From: Arthrobacter pullicola
Lineage (GTDB): Bacteria > Actinomycetota > Actinomycetes > Actinomycetales > Micrococcaceae
Assembly: GCF_014836875.1 (NCBI RefSeq)
Contig: NZ_JACSQC010000009.1
Location: 1-64,000 of the forward strand
Direction of reading: 5' to 3'
Length of the DNA stretch: 64,000 nt
Shown: piece after piece, positions 51,523-60,796 of the stretch
Layout of the letters: each line of letters starts with the position of its first letter
Position numbering within the stretch: the stretch's first letter is position 1
The notes under the pieces: generated by a model
The model's database searches: none
Told to the model about the DNA's origin: nothing
What the model saw: only the letters and a program-made list of their open reading frames with translations
Position numbers and translations under genes: made by a program

Positions 51523-53156
51523 GGCACGTTAACAGTTCCGCAGAGGTGGACCCGGACTCCCAGGCCGGCGAACAGGGCAGCCTTGGCCAGGAGGCCTTTA
51601 TCAGCTGTTTCCGCGTCAGGCGCGTAGACAACCTGCGCGTGGTTTGCCTTGTGGCGGCTCATGAACTGGTTTCGGTCCACACCGTGGAGCACAACGTGCG
51701 CGATCGGCCATTCGGGGTTCGTCGAATTCTTTCGGCGCCGGGTTTCTTCCTCGGGGAGTTCAACGACGCTGGCGCGGCCGATGTCCAGGTTGAGCTCGCC
51801 GTCGGCAATGAACAACCGGGACCAAACGATTTCGCCCGGCTTGGACACACCGTTGATCGTGCTGCCGCCCGCAGGAAAGAACACCTGCCCCTGACGCCAG
51901 CCCTCGGCATTCTGGTAGCCGCCGAGATGGGAAGGGGGAACCGATCCGGAGATTTCGTACACCCAGACGAACCGACCGTCGAAGTCCTCGCCCCAGCGGA
52001 CGTCGTGCAGCGTGGTCGCCGGGTCCAGTCCCATGGCTGTCCACACCCGGTTCGTTGCCAGGGCATCCACGGCAACACCTTCGTCAGCTTCGTTGAAGTG
52101 CGGAAGTGCCTGGCCCTCCCACAGGATGCGGGAACCGTCGCGTGAGGTTACCGGTGGGCGCTCGACGTTGTTCAGCAGCCCTTCGACCAGGTCACTGGCC
52201 GGGCAGAGGTCTTTGAGTCCCTGCTGGTACTGGATTCCGACGGCGTCCAGTCCGAAGTCATCGCTGAGGCGCAGGGCAGCGATATACATCTTGTACTGCC
52301 ACCTCAACTGGTTCTGCGTCAGTTCCGTTGCTTCGTCACTGCCGAGCCGGAACGTCATTCCCTTGTCCAGGAGCCAATCACCCACAGCGTCGGCTTCCCC
52401 GTCATCGACTGTGAGCATCTCGGCCCAAAGAGCGCTCTGGGAAAGACGCTCCTTGTAAATGCCGATCGGGTTGAGCAGCTCATCATCGATGATCGCGTTG
52501 TACATTCCCATGCACCCCTCATCGAAGACACCGATGATGGCCTTGTCCCTCAACAGTTCCTGTGCCAAGGCTTCACCAAGCTGCTTCTCAGGGCTGTCGG
52601 CCAGCTGAGGGAGCGGCCGGACATGGGAGTTGTCGTGGGGGACGCTGCCGGTCTCCACCCAGCTTCGGATGCCGTCCTTGAACCACTGGTCCTCAAAATC
52701 CACACTCCAGAGGGTCGAGTAGCGCAGACCCATCTTGGTCATACCCGCGTTGAGGCCCAGCAGACCGACCAGCCCGGGCCAGTCGGGGGCGAAGTTCGCC
52801 ACGGTGAGGATTGGCCCACGGTGGGTCCGCAGCCCGGCCAAGACGTGATGGCTGTACTGCCAGACTGCTTCGGCGACGACCAGCGGTGCATCCTCGGGGA
52901 TGTTCCTAAACACCTCCATGCCCATGCGCTGGCTGCGGATAAAGCCGTGGCCCAGACGGGAATCGACGTCGTTGGCCCGTTTCACCTCCCATCCCAGTTC
53001 CTCGAAGGCAGCTGTCAGATGCTTTTCCAGCTCCTGCTGCACCGGCCACCCAGCGACGTTTGCCGATTCGCGCAGGTCGCCGCTGGCGATCAGATAGGCG
53101 GTGTTCGGCTCGGCGACCGGTTTCTTCGGTGTTGAAGGTACGGCATATGCGGACAT
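51519..53156 (-). CDS. L-fucose isomerase family protein
   Basis: A 545-residue aldose-ketose isomerase related to FucI. GFIRSQRMGMEVFRNIP, GCMGMYNAIIDDELLNPIG followed by IYKERLSQSALWAEM, and the C-terminal LHGVDRNQFMSRHKANH match the family; FucI of Escherichia coli is about 590 residues, so some loops are shorter. AGGAG is 7 bases before the ATG at 53156. Natural substrates of the family include L-fucose, D-arabinose and L-galactose. It is coupled to the FGGY kinase. Confidence 0.88.
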   Translation of the reverse strand: MSAYAVPSTPKKPVAEPNTAYLIASGDLRESANVAGWPVQQELEKHLTAAFEELGWEVKRANDVDSRLGHGFIRSQRMGMEVFRNIPEDAPLVVAEAVWQYSHHVLAGLRTHRGPILTVANFAPDWPGLVGLLGLNAGMTKMGLRYSTLWSVDFEDQWFKDGIRSWVETGSVPHDNSHVRPLPQLADSPEKQLGEALAQELLRDKAIIGVFDEGCMGMYNAIIDDELLNPIGIYKERLSQSALWAEMLTVDDGEADAVGDWLLDKGMTFRLGSDEATELTQNQLRWQYKMYIAALRLSDDFGLDAVGIQYQQGLKDLCPASDLVEGLLNNVERPPVTSRDGSRILWEGQALPHFNEADEGVAVDALATNRVWTAMGLDPATTLHDVRWGEDFDGRFVWVYEISGSVPPSHLGGYQNAEGWRQGQVFFPAGGSTINGVSKPGEIVWSRLFIADGELNLDIGRASVVELPEEETRRRKNSTNPEWPIAHVVLHGVDRNQFMSRHKANHAQVVYAPDAETADKGLLAKAALFAGLGVRVHLCGTVNVP

Positions 53157-53256
53157 TTTGTTGCTCCTGTAGGTCTGGGAAGGGGCTGAAGGCCCGTTTC
53201 CAAGGCTCCGGCTGCTTGGTGCAGCCGGTGGCCCGTTGGAAAAGGCGTCCAGGGCG

Positions 53257-53703
53257 TTAGCGGGACGCAGCAAGCCCCGTGACGGTGACGTTGAATTCCG
53301 CCGCCGCTCTTTCAACGACATCGGCATCGCCGGAGGGAGGCAGGCCGCTGATGCCGATGGCTCCGACGATCACGCCGTTGATGAACAGGGGAGTGCCCCC
53401 CAGAGTGGGTGTCAGTTCCGGATCGTTGAGTCTGTCCAAATCGATCTGTCCGGCAGCGGCCGCCTCCTTTACCTCGGCGGTCGGCCGCCTGAGAATCAGA
53501 GCGGTATACGCCTTGCGGGCGGCCAGTTTCCGTGGGAGCGCACCACAGGAATCCTGTGCGCCAAAGGCGATGAGTTCTCCGAAGCTGCCGACTATGGCGC
53601 AGGCGACCCCAACCGGGACTCCGTCATGCAGGTGGGTGCGGCCGAGGACGGCCTGGAGAATGCTGCTGGCTGACTCAAAGCTCAGTGTTGGTCTTTCGAA
53701 CAT
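53257..53703 (-). CDS. GlcG/HbpS-type heme- or cofactor-binding-fold protein
   Basis: A 148-residue protein of the GlcG/HbpS (DUF336) family: VGVACAIVGSFGELIAFGAQD, ARKAYTALILRR, GGTPLFINGVIVGAIGISG. Members often sit in catabolic operons next to dehydratases and transporters; HbpS binds heme, but GlcG-type functions are unclear. GGAGGGG is 5 bases before the ATG at 53703. A GTG at 53742 overlapping the upstream stop (GTGA) is the alternative start. Its AxxDSC segment (AQDSCGA) contains a lone Cys. Confidence 0.8.
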   Translation of the reverse strand: MFERPTLSFESASSILQAVLGRTHLHDGVPVGVACAIVGSFGELIAFGAQDSCGALPRKLAARKAYTALILRRPTAEVKEAAAAGQIDLDRLNDPELTPTLGGTPLFINGVIVGAIGISGLPPSGDADVVERAAAEFNVTVTGLAASR

Positions 53704-53738
53704 GCCGGCCCCTCCCTGGCCTGCGCTGACGCCGGCAT

Positions 53739-54647
53739 TCACAGCTGTGCCGCAGCTTCGTGGATGCCAGCAAGCAGACGGTCCAGTTCCTTGCGCTGGA
53801 CATCATTCAGCGGTTTGAACGGTTCACGCAGATCGCCGCAGTCGAGCACGCCGTCGCCGGCGAGGTACTTCGCTGCCCTGAAGACGCCTTGGCTGACAAG
53901 CTCCTCAACCGTGTTGTTGATCTGCTCTTGAACAAGCCGGGCCCCGGGCAAATCGCCGGTCTCAAACAGCGCCCTGGTGCGAAGGAACAGCTCGGGCTGA
54001 ACGTTCACGGTTGTTCCAATGGTGGCTCTCGCCCCGGCCGCCAGGCTGGAGAGATAGATCTCGTCAAAACCGTTGAAGAAGACCTTCTCCGGATAGGCGG
54101 CTGTCATGCGTTCGAGCGAGTACAGGTCATGCGCGGTGTGCTTCACTCCCAGGACCTGCTCCTGGTCCAGGAGGGGGCCGGCAAGAGTCTTGTCGAACTG
54201 GACCTGCGTGAACTGAGGGATGTTGTAGATGATGACGGGCAGGCTCGTCGCTTCCATGACCCGGTTGTAATACCCGAGGATTTCCTCGGCCGTGAAGCGG
54301 TAGTAATAGGGTGGGATCAGCGAGACGGCATCAGCTCCGGCCGCTTCGGCATCCTTTGCCAGCGCAATGGCGTCCGCGGTGCGTATCGTGCCCACATGGG
54401 CGATGACCGGTGCCCGGCCGGCTGCCGTTTGCACCACGGTGCGGACAATCTCGGTGCGCTCATCAAGGCTCAGCAGGAGGCCCTCACCGGAGGAACCGCA
54501 GCAGTAAAACCCTTCCACGCCCCGGCCCAGCTGAAATTCCACGAGTTTAGACAACGTGGCAAAGTCAATCGACTCGTCAGCACGCATCGGCGACACAAGT
54601 GCGGAGAAGATCCGCTCAAACCGTGAGTAGTCCTGACTGGCTACCAT
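53739..54647 (-). CDS. DHDPS/N-acetylneuraminate lyase-family aldolase
   Basis: A 302-residue class I aldolase of the DapA superfamily. The Schiff-base Lys169 lies in VLGVKHTAHD and Tyr141 in VIIYNIPQ; the pyruvate-binding loop reads CCGSSGEGLL (50-59), closer to lyases than to DapA. In this context it probably cleaves or dehydrates a 2-keto-3-deoxy sugar acid. The ATG at 54647 overlaps the end of the SDR gene. Confidence 0.88.
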   Translation of the reverse strand: MVASQDYSRFERIFSALVSPMRADESIDFATLSKLVEFQLGRGVEGFYCCGSSGEGLLLSLDERTEIVRTVVQTAAGRAPVIAHVGTIRTADAIALAKDAEAAGADAVSLIPPYYYRFTAEEILGYYNRVMEATSLPVIIYNIPQFTQVQFDKTLAGPLLDQEQVLGVKHTAHDLYSLERMTAAYPEKVFFNGFDEIYLSSLAAGARATIGTTVNVQPELFLRTRALFETGDLPGARLVQEQINNTVEELVSQGVFRAAKYLAGDGVLDCGDLREPFKPLNDVQRKELDRLLAGIHEAAAQL

Positions 54648-55468
54648 GCAGTCCACCCCCCATCAACGATGAGATTGGCGCCGGTCATGTACGTCGACGC
54701 CTGGGAGATGAGGAAGACGACGGAACCGTTGTATTCGGAGGCGTCGGCCATCCTGCCGATTGGCATCCGGCTGGTGTAGTTGGCCTGGAACTTGGCATCC
54801 TGCGTTTCCCGGCCCACTCCGGAGGGCGTGAGGGTGTTGACCCTGATTCCGTGCCGTCCCCAATACGTGGCACAGTACCGGGTGAGGTTGTAGATGCCCG
54901 ATTTGGCGGCACTGTAGGCCACCGGCTTCACGAAGGGGACACCGGTCTCCTCCCCGCGGTAGGCGTAAATGTCCTGGACGGGGGAGACCATTCCGTAGAT
55001 GGAACCCACATTGACGATCGATCCGCCCTTTCCGGCCCGGCGCATGCGGCTTCCGACGGCCTGCACCATGAGGAACGTCCCGGTCAGATTGACGTCAACG
55101 ACTTCACGGAAAATTTCGACTGGGAATTCTTCAAACGGGCCGGAGACTTCCGGCGGGGCGCTTGGCTGTGTGTCCAGGCCGGCGTTGTTGATGAGGGCAT
55201 CAGGTACGCCCCACAGCGACTCCAGGGAATCGAGGGCTTCCTCGATGGTGGGTTTTTTCGTGATGTCGACAGAGAAGAAAGCGAGCCGGTCGCTTCCATG
55301 GATGTCCTCAAAGACTTCCTTGACCTTGGCCTCCGATACATCCCGGGCGAATACAGCCACCTTGGCGCCGCGTCCGTGGAGCTCCTGAACGAATTCGGCT
55401 CCGATCTGCCCGAGGCCGCCGGTCACTACGACAATCTTCTCTTCAACTGAGAACAACTGGTCATTCAT
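54641..55468 (-). CDS. Short-chain dehydrogenase/reductase
   Basis: A 275-residue classical SDR: TGGLGQIG (16-23) coenzyme loop, NNAG (94-97), Ser156, and Tyr185-x-x-x-Lys189 in AYSAAKSG. A 15-residue insertion (about 164-182) before the Tyr is unusual. Acidic residues after the second strand are not obvious, so NAD versus NADP is open. In the operon it would oxidise the sugar or a keto-deoxy acid intermediate. Confidence 0.9.
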   Translation of the reverse strand: MNDQLFSVEEKIVVVTGGLGQIGAEFVQELHGRGAKVAVFARDVSEAKVKEVFEDIHGSDRLAFFSVDITKKPTIEEALDSLESLWGVPDALINNAGLDTQPSAPPEVSGPFEEFPVEIFREVVDVNLTGTFLMVQAVGSRMRRAGKGGSIVNVGSIYGMVSPVQDIYAYRGEETGVPFVKPVAYSAAKSGIYNLTRYCATYWGRHGIRVNTLTPSGVGRETQDAKFQANYTSRMPIGRMADASEYNGSVVFLISQASTYMTGANLIVDGGWTAW

Positions 55469-55576
55469 CTTTGTATGGTTCCTATTTCGTGTATCTGGTC
55501 CGTCGGCACCCCGGTAGGCATGCGTTGGACATCAAGTGGGGAGCAACCCGGTGAGTCCTGCGCTCGCAGGCTGGTG

Positions 55577-56692
55577 CTAAAGACCGCCGGTCAGTGCCGG
55601 GATAGCGACCTCGTTTGCGGCAAGCTTTTCCCGGTTGAAGGCCAAACCATGGCCCGGAGTGCTGGACGGGGTGTAGTGCCCGTTGCGGAGCTCGCCGGTT
55701 CCTGGCAGGAGCACTCCGAGATCCGTGAGGGTTCCGCCGTCGGTGTATTCGGCGAGGTAGATGTTGGGAACGGCACATAGGACGGTGGCGCTGAGTTCCA
55801 TGATGAAGTGCGGTGCCATGGGCAGGTTCCAGGCGCGTGCCATCGCCGCGATGTCCATGTACGGGGTGATGCCGCCCACCCGGCCGATGTCGGCCTGGAC
55901 GAAGTCACACGTGTTGCTGGAGAAGTAGTGGTTGAACTGCTGGACGGTGTATAGATTCTCGCCGAGGCCGATGGGGCCGTCGGCGAGCTCGCGCAGCCGC
56001 TTGTGGCCGATGATGTCATCCACGGGCAGCGGCTCTTCGATCCAGGTCAGGTTGAATTGTTCGAATCGTTTGAACGCCTGGACGGCCTGGGGAAGTGTCC
56101 ACCCCTGATTTGCGTCAATCATTAGCGGGTACGGGCCGACCGCCTCACGGAGCTTGGCGAGACGGTACACGTCCTCTTCCAGGTCCGGTTTTCCGACCTT
56201 GACCTTGCCGGCGGCGAAACCGTCGGCCTTCCAGCCCTGGACCTGGTCGATAACTTCTTCGATGGACAGGTGCAGGTTGATGCCGCTGCCATACAAGGGT
56301 GTCTTGTCGCGGCAGCGCCCCAGCATATCTGCCAGGGACATGTTGGCAGTCTTGCCCATGATGTCCCAATACGCGATGTCCAGTCCGGCCAAGGCAAGAG
56401 TAGTGATGCCGCCGGTGCCGTTGAACCGGAGGTATTTCCAGGCCTTGTCCCAGAGGGCGCGGGGGGAGACTTCCTGGCCGATGAGGATCGGGGCAACTTC
56501 GGAGAGCATCGAGACTATGGTTGCGCCACCCACCCCGGAAGTGTGGCTGAAACCGGTGCCCGTCAGGCCCGTGTCGGTGGTGACGTCGACAAGGATTATC
56601 TCGATGTGGGTAACGAAGTTGATCTGGTCGCCCCAATCGCCCTTGGGAAGCTTCATACGGCACAGTTTTACGTCAATATTTTCGATTTTCAT
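55577..56692 (-). CDS. Enolase-superfamily sugar-acid dehydratase (mandelate racemase group)
   Basis: A 371-residue TIM-barrel enzyme. Lys163-x-Lys165 (KVKVG) is the base pair after strand 2; Asp193 (MIDANQGW), Glu219 (WIEEPL) and Glu245 (GLGENLY) bind Mg; Asp268 and His295 (APHFIMEL) form the second catalytic dyad. That arrangement fits acid-sugar dehydratases such as fuconate, galactonate or gluconate dehydratase; the exact acid cannot be read from the sequence. The product would suit the DHDPS-family aldolase two genes on. Confidence 0.92.
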   Translation of the reverse strand: MKIENIDVKLCRMKLPKGDWGDQINFVTHIEIILVDVTTDTGLTGTGFSHTSGVGGATIVSMLSEVAPILIGQEVSPRALWDKAWKYLRFNGTGGITTLALAGLDIAYWDIMGKTANMSLADMLGRCRDKTPLYGSGINLHLSIEEVIDQVQGWKADGFAAGKVKVGKPDLEEDVYRLAKLREAVGPYPLMIDANQGWTLPQAVQAFKRFEQFNLTWIEEPLPVDDIIGHKRLRELADGPIGLGENLYTVQQFNHYFSSNTCDFVQADIGRVGGITPYMDIAAMARAWNLPMAPHFIMELSATVLCAVPNIYLAEYTDGGTLTDLGVLLPGTGELRNGHYTPSSTPGHGLAFNREKLAANEVAIPALTGGL

Positions 56693-56801
56693 TGTGAGTC
56701 CGTTCTGGTCTGCTGGTTTGGTTGGGCTGCCGGTCCGGCCGCCTGGCCTGTAAAGGCCGGTCTGTCCTGGGTGCTGTCGGAGATGGGTACCAGCCCGGAG
56801 G

Positions 56802-57713
56802 TCATCCCTTCACTGCCCCGGCTGTGAGTCCTTCGATCAGGTTCCGCTGGACGAGCATGAAGCCGAGGAGCACGGGGATCGCGGCAACCACGCCACCTGC
56901 GGTCAGGAGATCCCATCTGATCTGGTACTCGCCGATAAACAGATGCAGGCCAACAGGGACGGTGTGCGTCTGGTTGGACTGGGTGAAGGTCAGGGCATAG
57001 AGGAATTCGTTCCAGGAGAAGATGAAGATGTACGTGCCTGCTGCTGTCAGGCCCGGCTTCATCAGGGGAAGCAGGATGTACCTGACCATCTGGAAGGCGC
57101 TGCACCCGTCGATGCGGGCGGCTTCATCCAGCGAAGCCGGCAGGGAATCAAGGAATCCCTTCAACAGCCACACGGCGAACGGTGTGGCGAAGGTGGTGTT
57201 GATGAGGATCAGCCCCGGGATGGTATCGAGCAGGCCAAACTGCCGCAGCTCTCCCTGGAGTGGAATCACCAGCAGCACCGCTGGGAACAGCTGGGCGATC
57301 AGGAGCGACGTCAGGACTGTCTGGCGGCCACGGAACCGGAAACGGGACAAACTGATGGCGGTTGTTGTGGCAGCCAGCAGGGAGACGACGACGGTGCCAA
57401 ACGCGACCATGGCGCTGTTCCCCAGGAACTGGAAGAAAGGTGTTCCTGCCGCAAGGTCTTTGTAGGCATCGAAGGTGGGGTTCTCTGGGAAGACCTGGGA
57501 TCCAGGAGCCAGCAGTTCCTGCTGGGGTGTCAACGAGGTCAGCAGCATAACCACGTAAGGCCCCAGGACCAGGATGAGCCAGACACCGACTGCAGCGATG
57601 ACAAATCCTTTGCCTACGCTTTTGCGCGCGGATGGCTGCCTGGGCCTGGTGCCCTGGACAGGCGGTGCGCTGCGGTACTTCTCGGCTGGCGGGTGCACAG
57701 TTGCTGCGCTCAC
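56802..57713 (-). CDS. ABC sugar transporter permease (MalG/UgpE type)
   Basis: A 303-residue inner-membrane permease with six helices. The EAA loop reads EAARIDGCSAFQMVRYILLP, the contact for the ATPase. It begins MSAATVHPPAEKYRSAPP, a cytoplasmic tail. Coupled to the other permease by a four-base overlap. Together with the binding protein it forms a CUT1-class importer. Confidence 0.93.
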   Translation of the reverse strand: MSAATVHPPAEKYRSAPPVQGTRPRQPSARKSVGKGFVIAAVGVWLILVLGPYVVMLLTSLTPQQELLAPGSQVFPENPTFDAYKDLAAGTPFFQFLGNSAMVAFGTVVVSLLAATTTAISLSRFRFRGRQTVLTSLLIAQLFPAVLLVIPLQGELRQFGLLDTIPGLILINTTFATPFAVWLLKGFLDSLPASLDEAARIDGCSAFQMVRYILLPLMKPGLTAAGTYIFIFSWNEFLYALTFTQSNQTHTVPVGLHLFIGEYQIRWDLLTAGGVVAAIPVLLGFMLVQRNLIEGLTAGAVKG

Positions 57714-58639
57714 TTTTCCTCTCCCTTCGCGGACAGGCGGACGTAGATCACGATGAAGACCATGAGCACGGCAGCTTGGATGACGGCGTAGGCGGCGCCG
57801 GTGCCGAAATCACCGGACTTGTAGGCCGTCAGGTACGCCTGCAGGGGCAGCGTGGTTGTCGCTTCCGCGGGTCCGCCTCCGGTGAGGATGAAGGCGAGAT
57901 CGACGTAGTTGGCTGTCCAGATGATCCGCAGAATTGTGGTGATCAGAATAGTTGGAAGGATCTTGGGTGCGACGACGTTCCAGAAGACTCCCCACGGTCC
58001 GCATCCGTCCATGCGTGCAGATTCCTTGAGTTCCCCGGAGACCCCCTGGAGTGCAGCGAGGATCATGACAGCGAAGAAAGGTACGCCCTGCCAGACATCG
58101 ACCATGATCAGCGTCGGCAAGGCTGTTTCAGGGCTGCTCAACCAGGTGATGGGTGACTGTATGATGCCCAGGTTGAGGAGCGCGGAGTTGATCAGGCCGT
58201 GGTTGGGGTCCAGCAGCCAGAGCCAGATCAAGGCAACCAGAACACTGGGGGTTGCCCAGGGGATCATGACCAGGCCGCGGACAGCTCCGCGAAGGGGGAT
58301 CCGCTGGTTCAACAGGAGCGCACCGCACATACCAAGGACAAGCTGCAGCCCGACGGCACCAAAAGTCCACGCTGCCGAAGTCAGAGCGTAATGCCCGAAT
58401 TTCTCGCCGGTGAAGATCTCCAGATAATTGGAGAAACCAACGAAGCCGGTGATGCCGCCTAGAATTCCGGCTTCATTGAGAGACAGCCACAGTGAACTGA
58501 GAACCGGGTAGAGAACGAATACGCCGAGAAGAATCAAAGTGGGAGCCAGATAAATGAACGGCTCCACCTTCTGCTGGAACTTTTGGCGTCTGCGGCGTAC
58601 AGCCGGCGGGGCAGCAGGCCTGACGGTGGTCGCTAACAT
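57710..58639 (-). CDS. ABC sugar transporter permease (MalF/UgpA type)
   Basis: A 309-residue permease with six helices and the EAA motif ESARMDGCGPWGVFWNVVAP. PFIYLAPTLILLGVFVLYPV is the first helix, standard for CUT1 partners. It starts two bases after the stop of the binding-protein gene and pairs with the downstream MalG-type subunit. Confidence 0.93.
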   Translation of the reverse strand: MLATTVRPAAPPAVRRRRQKFQQKVEPFIYLAPTLILLGVFVLYPVLSSLWLSLNEAGILGGITGFVGFSNYLEIFTGEKFGHYALTSAAWTFGAVGLQLVLGMCGALLLNQRIPLRGAVRGLVMIPWATPSVLVALIWLWLLDPNHGLINSALLNLGIIQSPITWLSSPETALPTLIMVDVWQGVPFFAVMILAALQGVSGELKESARMDGCGPWGVFWNVVAPKILPTILITTILRIIWTANYVDLAFILTGGGPAEATTTLPLQAYLTAYKSGDFGTGAAYAVIQAAVLMVFIVIYVRLSAKGEEK

Positions 58640-58641
58640 GG

Positions 58642-59901
58642 TCAGCGCCTCAGATCTTCAGCGAGCTTCTTCATCATCTGCTCACTGGTGGACTGGTTCA
58701 GGAAAGCGCTCTGGATGGCGGGGCTCCACGTCTGATTGGCCACGGCGGCCGTACCCTTGACTGCAGGCCAGCTCAGCGCTCCTGCCTGAGCTGCGATGGC
58801 GACCCGGTAAGCCTCGTCGCCGCTGAAGAACGGATCCTCGGCGGCAGATTTCAACACCGGAAGCTGGCCCTGCTTGGACGTGCTGATCTTAACCATCGGA
58901 TCCTTCGTGGCGAGCCAGGAGATCCATTCGAAGGCCTGCTGCTGCTTCTTGGAGGATTGCAGAACGACGTTGCCGCTCATAGATCCCAGGGTGCGTGCAG
59001 CTGCGGGGTCCTTCGACGGCATTGGGATTACGCCGAGGTCATCGCCGAGCCCTGAGCGCAGTGCACTGAGCGATCCGGTGTGGTGGATCAGCATTCCGGT
59101 TTGACCGCCCTGGAAGTTAGCGATCACCTGGGCAAAGGCCGCAGTCGTTGAACCGGGGGGAGCTGCGTTCAATTTCGTCTGCAGGTCGAGGTACTGCTGG
59201 TTGACCGAGATGGCGGTCGGATCGTCAAGAACGACGTTGCCGGCCTCATCGACCATGCGTGCCCCACCTGAGAACATCCAAGCTGCCCATTGGTCCTGAC
59301 CGCCTGCTCCGCCACGGACGTCAATGCCGAACCGGCCCGTCGATGCGTCTGTGAGCTTCTCGGCGGCCCGCAGCACGTCCTCATGCGTACGGGGAGCATC
59401 CAGGCCCGCGTCCTTGAAGAAGCTCTTGCGGTAATACATGTACAGCGTGACGAACTGGTGGGGCAGCATGTAAAGACTGTCGCTGCCCGGGACTTTGCCC
59501 GTAGCGTACAGCTCGGCTAGGACATCTTCCTGCCCATCCCATTTACTGACCATGTCGTCAAGGGATGCGATGGCATTTTGTCCAACAAACTGCCCGAGCC
59601 ACCAATCCTTGAACCGGCAGGCATCCGGCCCGCCCCCGCTGCTGAGCGCCGTCAGCAGCTTGTCCTGGTACTGGGCCAGCGGGATGATCTGCAGGTTGAC
59701 TTTGAAGCCTGCGTTCAGACCGTTGAACTGATCGGCGAGCTGCTGCCACGTTTGATCGGTGGCGTCATCCTGCCAGAGCCAGTACTCAAGGTCTCCACCG
59801 GTCTGGTCCGCTGAAGATGATGAACCGCAGGCTGCCAGCGATGGCAGGGTGAGTGCCAGGGAACCGGCCGCGGCGGCCTTGAGGAAAGTGCGACGCTCCA
59901 T
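58642..59901 (-). CDS. ABC sugar-binding lipoprotein, probable Tat substrate
   Basis: A 419-residue extracellular solute-binding protein, family 1. The signal MERRTFLKAAAAGSLALTLP has a twin-arginine start and is followed by the lipobox LAAC, so it is probably exported folded and lipid-anchored. GLGDDLGVIPMPSKDP and RTLGSMSGNVVLQSSKKQQQ resemble other CUT1 binders. AAGGAG lies 7 bases before the ATG. No ATPase gene accompanies the system. Confidence 0.92.
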   Translation of the reverse strand: MERRTFLKAAAAGSLALTLPSLAACGSSSSADQTGGDLEYWLWQDDATDQTWQQLADQFNGLNAGFKVNLQIIPLAQYQDKLLTALSSGGGPDACRFKDWWLGQFVGQNAIASLDDMVSKWDGQEDVLAELYATGKVPGSDSLYMLPHQFVTLYMYYRKSFFKDAGLDAPRTHEDVLRAAEKLTDASTGRFGIDVRGGAGGQDQWAAWMFSGGARMVDEAGNVVLDDPTAISVNQQYLDLQTKLNAAPPGSTTAAFAQVIANFQGGQTGMLIHHTGSLSALRSGLGDDLGVIPMPSKDPAAARTLGSMSGNVVLQSSKKQQQAFEWISWLATKDPMVKISTSKQGQLPVLKSAAEDPFFSGDEAYRVAIAAQAGALSWPAVKGTAAVANQTWSPAIQSAFLNQSTSEQMMKKLAEDLRR

Positions 59902-59941
59902 TGCGAGGTCTCCTTATATTGGTGGGAGGGGGGATAACTGA

Positions 59942-60634
59942 CTAGCGCGGGCTGGCCTTGATGTCCTGCTCTGCAAGGTGGGCCAACCGGTTTCGGACAT
60001 CGAAGAAGTGGATGTCCAGGCGGTGGGCGGCCAGTTGGGGATCTCCGGTCTCTATGGCGTCGACGATCACCGCATGCAGGGCAGCGGTGTGGGGGAGGTC
60101 CTTACCGGTCGTGATTGTTGAACTTGCTGTTTTAAAGAAGTGCCAGAATCCACTGAGAATCCCGCTGAGGGTTCGGTTTTCCAGGCCTTCGTAGAGCATG
60201 GCGTGAAACTGCTCATCTTCATCCAGGAAGGTCTTGCCCTCTTCTGCACGCGCTCTCATGGCGTCGGTGAGACCGCGCAGCTGCTTCAGGCGGCGTGCAC
60301 TCATTGTTTGGAAGGCCGCAGGAAAAAACTGGGTTTCCAAGGCTTGACGCATTTCCAGAATCTCTAGGAGGCTGTCGTGATCGTAGGGGAGCGTCATTCC
60401 GATATGTTGGCCAAACACGGCGGGGTCAAAGCCCCTCATCCGGCGCCTGGCGCCCTGGCGTGCCTCGACGAATCCAAGGGCCTGCAGGGCACACAGCACT
60501 TCTCGCACTGACTGGCGGCTCATGTTCAATTTCAGTGCCAGCTGCGGTTCAGTTGGAAGCGGATCCCCCGGTTGGACACCAAGGTCGCGCAGCAGCCGCA
60601 CCATGCGGACTTGATGATCTTCCAGAGACGCCAT
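59942..60634 (-). CDS. GntR/FadR (FCD)-family transcriptional regulator
   Basis: A 230-residue regulator: a winged-helix domain (LPTEPQLALKLNMSRQSVRE, about 26-45, then ALQALGFVEARQG) and a C-terminal all-helical FCD domain with metal/ligand His residues in FHAML, LHAVIVDAI and IHFFDV. GGAGAGAAG precedes the ATG at 60634; the open frame reaching back across xerC is a shadow. It heads the leftward operon and sits under three FadR-type palindromes, so it probably represses its own operon and responds to a sugar acid. Confidence 0.92.
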   Translation of the reverse strand: MASLEDHQVRMVRLLRDLGVQPGDPLPTEPQLALKLNMSRQSVREVLCALQALGFVEARQGARRRMRGFDPAVFGQHIGMTLPYDHDSLLEILEMRQALETQFFPAAFQTMSARRLKQLRGLTDAMRARAEEGKTFLDEDEQFHAMLYEGLENRTLSGILSGFWHFFKTASSTITTGKDLPHTAALHAVIVDAIETGDPQLAAHRLDIHFFDVRNRLAHLAEQDIKASPR

Positions 60635-60656
60635 GACTTCTCTCCATTGAGGGGAA

Positions 60657-60669
60657 CTTGTCCGACAAG
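60657..60669. promoter_or_regulatory. FadR-type operator 1
   Basis: CTTGTCCGACAAG, a perfect 13-bp palindrome fitting the FadR-family consensus TNGTNNNACNA, 22 bases upstream of the gntR start; suited to autorepression. Confidence 0.7.
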
Positions 60670-60763
60670 ACTCGGAGCTCCGATTCCGTTTAGTGATGCT
60701 AAGCACAGCATTGAGTCCGACGCTGCGCAATGAAAAAGGGTCTATTACGTTCTGAGAAGGTCT

Positions 60764-60776
60764 AACGTCGGACAAG
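60764..60776. promoter_or_regulatory. FadR-type operator 2 (imperfect)
   Basis: AACGTCGGACAAG, matching the right half of the other sites and 10 of 11 consensus positions when the constant bases and spacing are compared. Its centre is 33 bases from site 3, about three helical turns. Confidence 0.55.
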
Positions 60777-60796
60777 TTGATGCTGCCGGACCCAAA

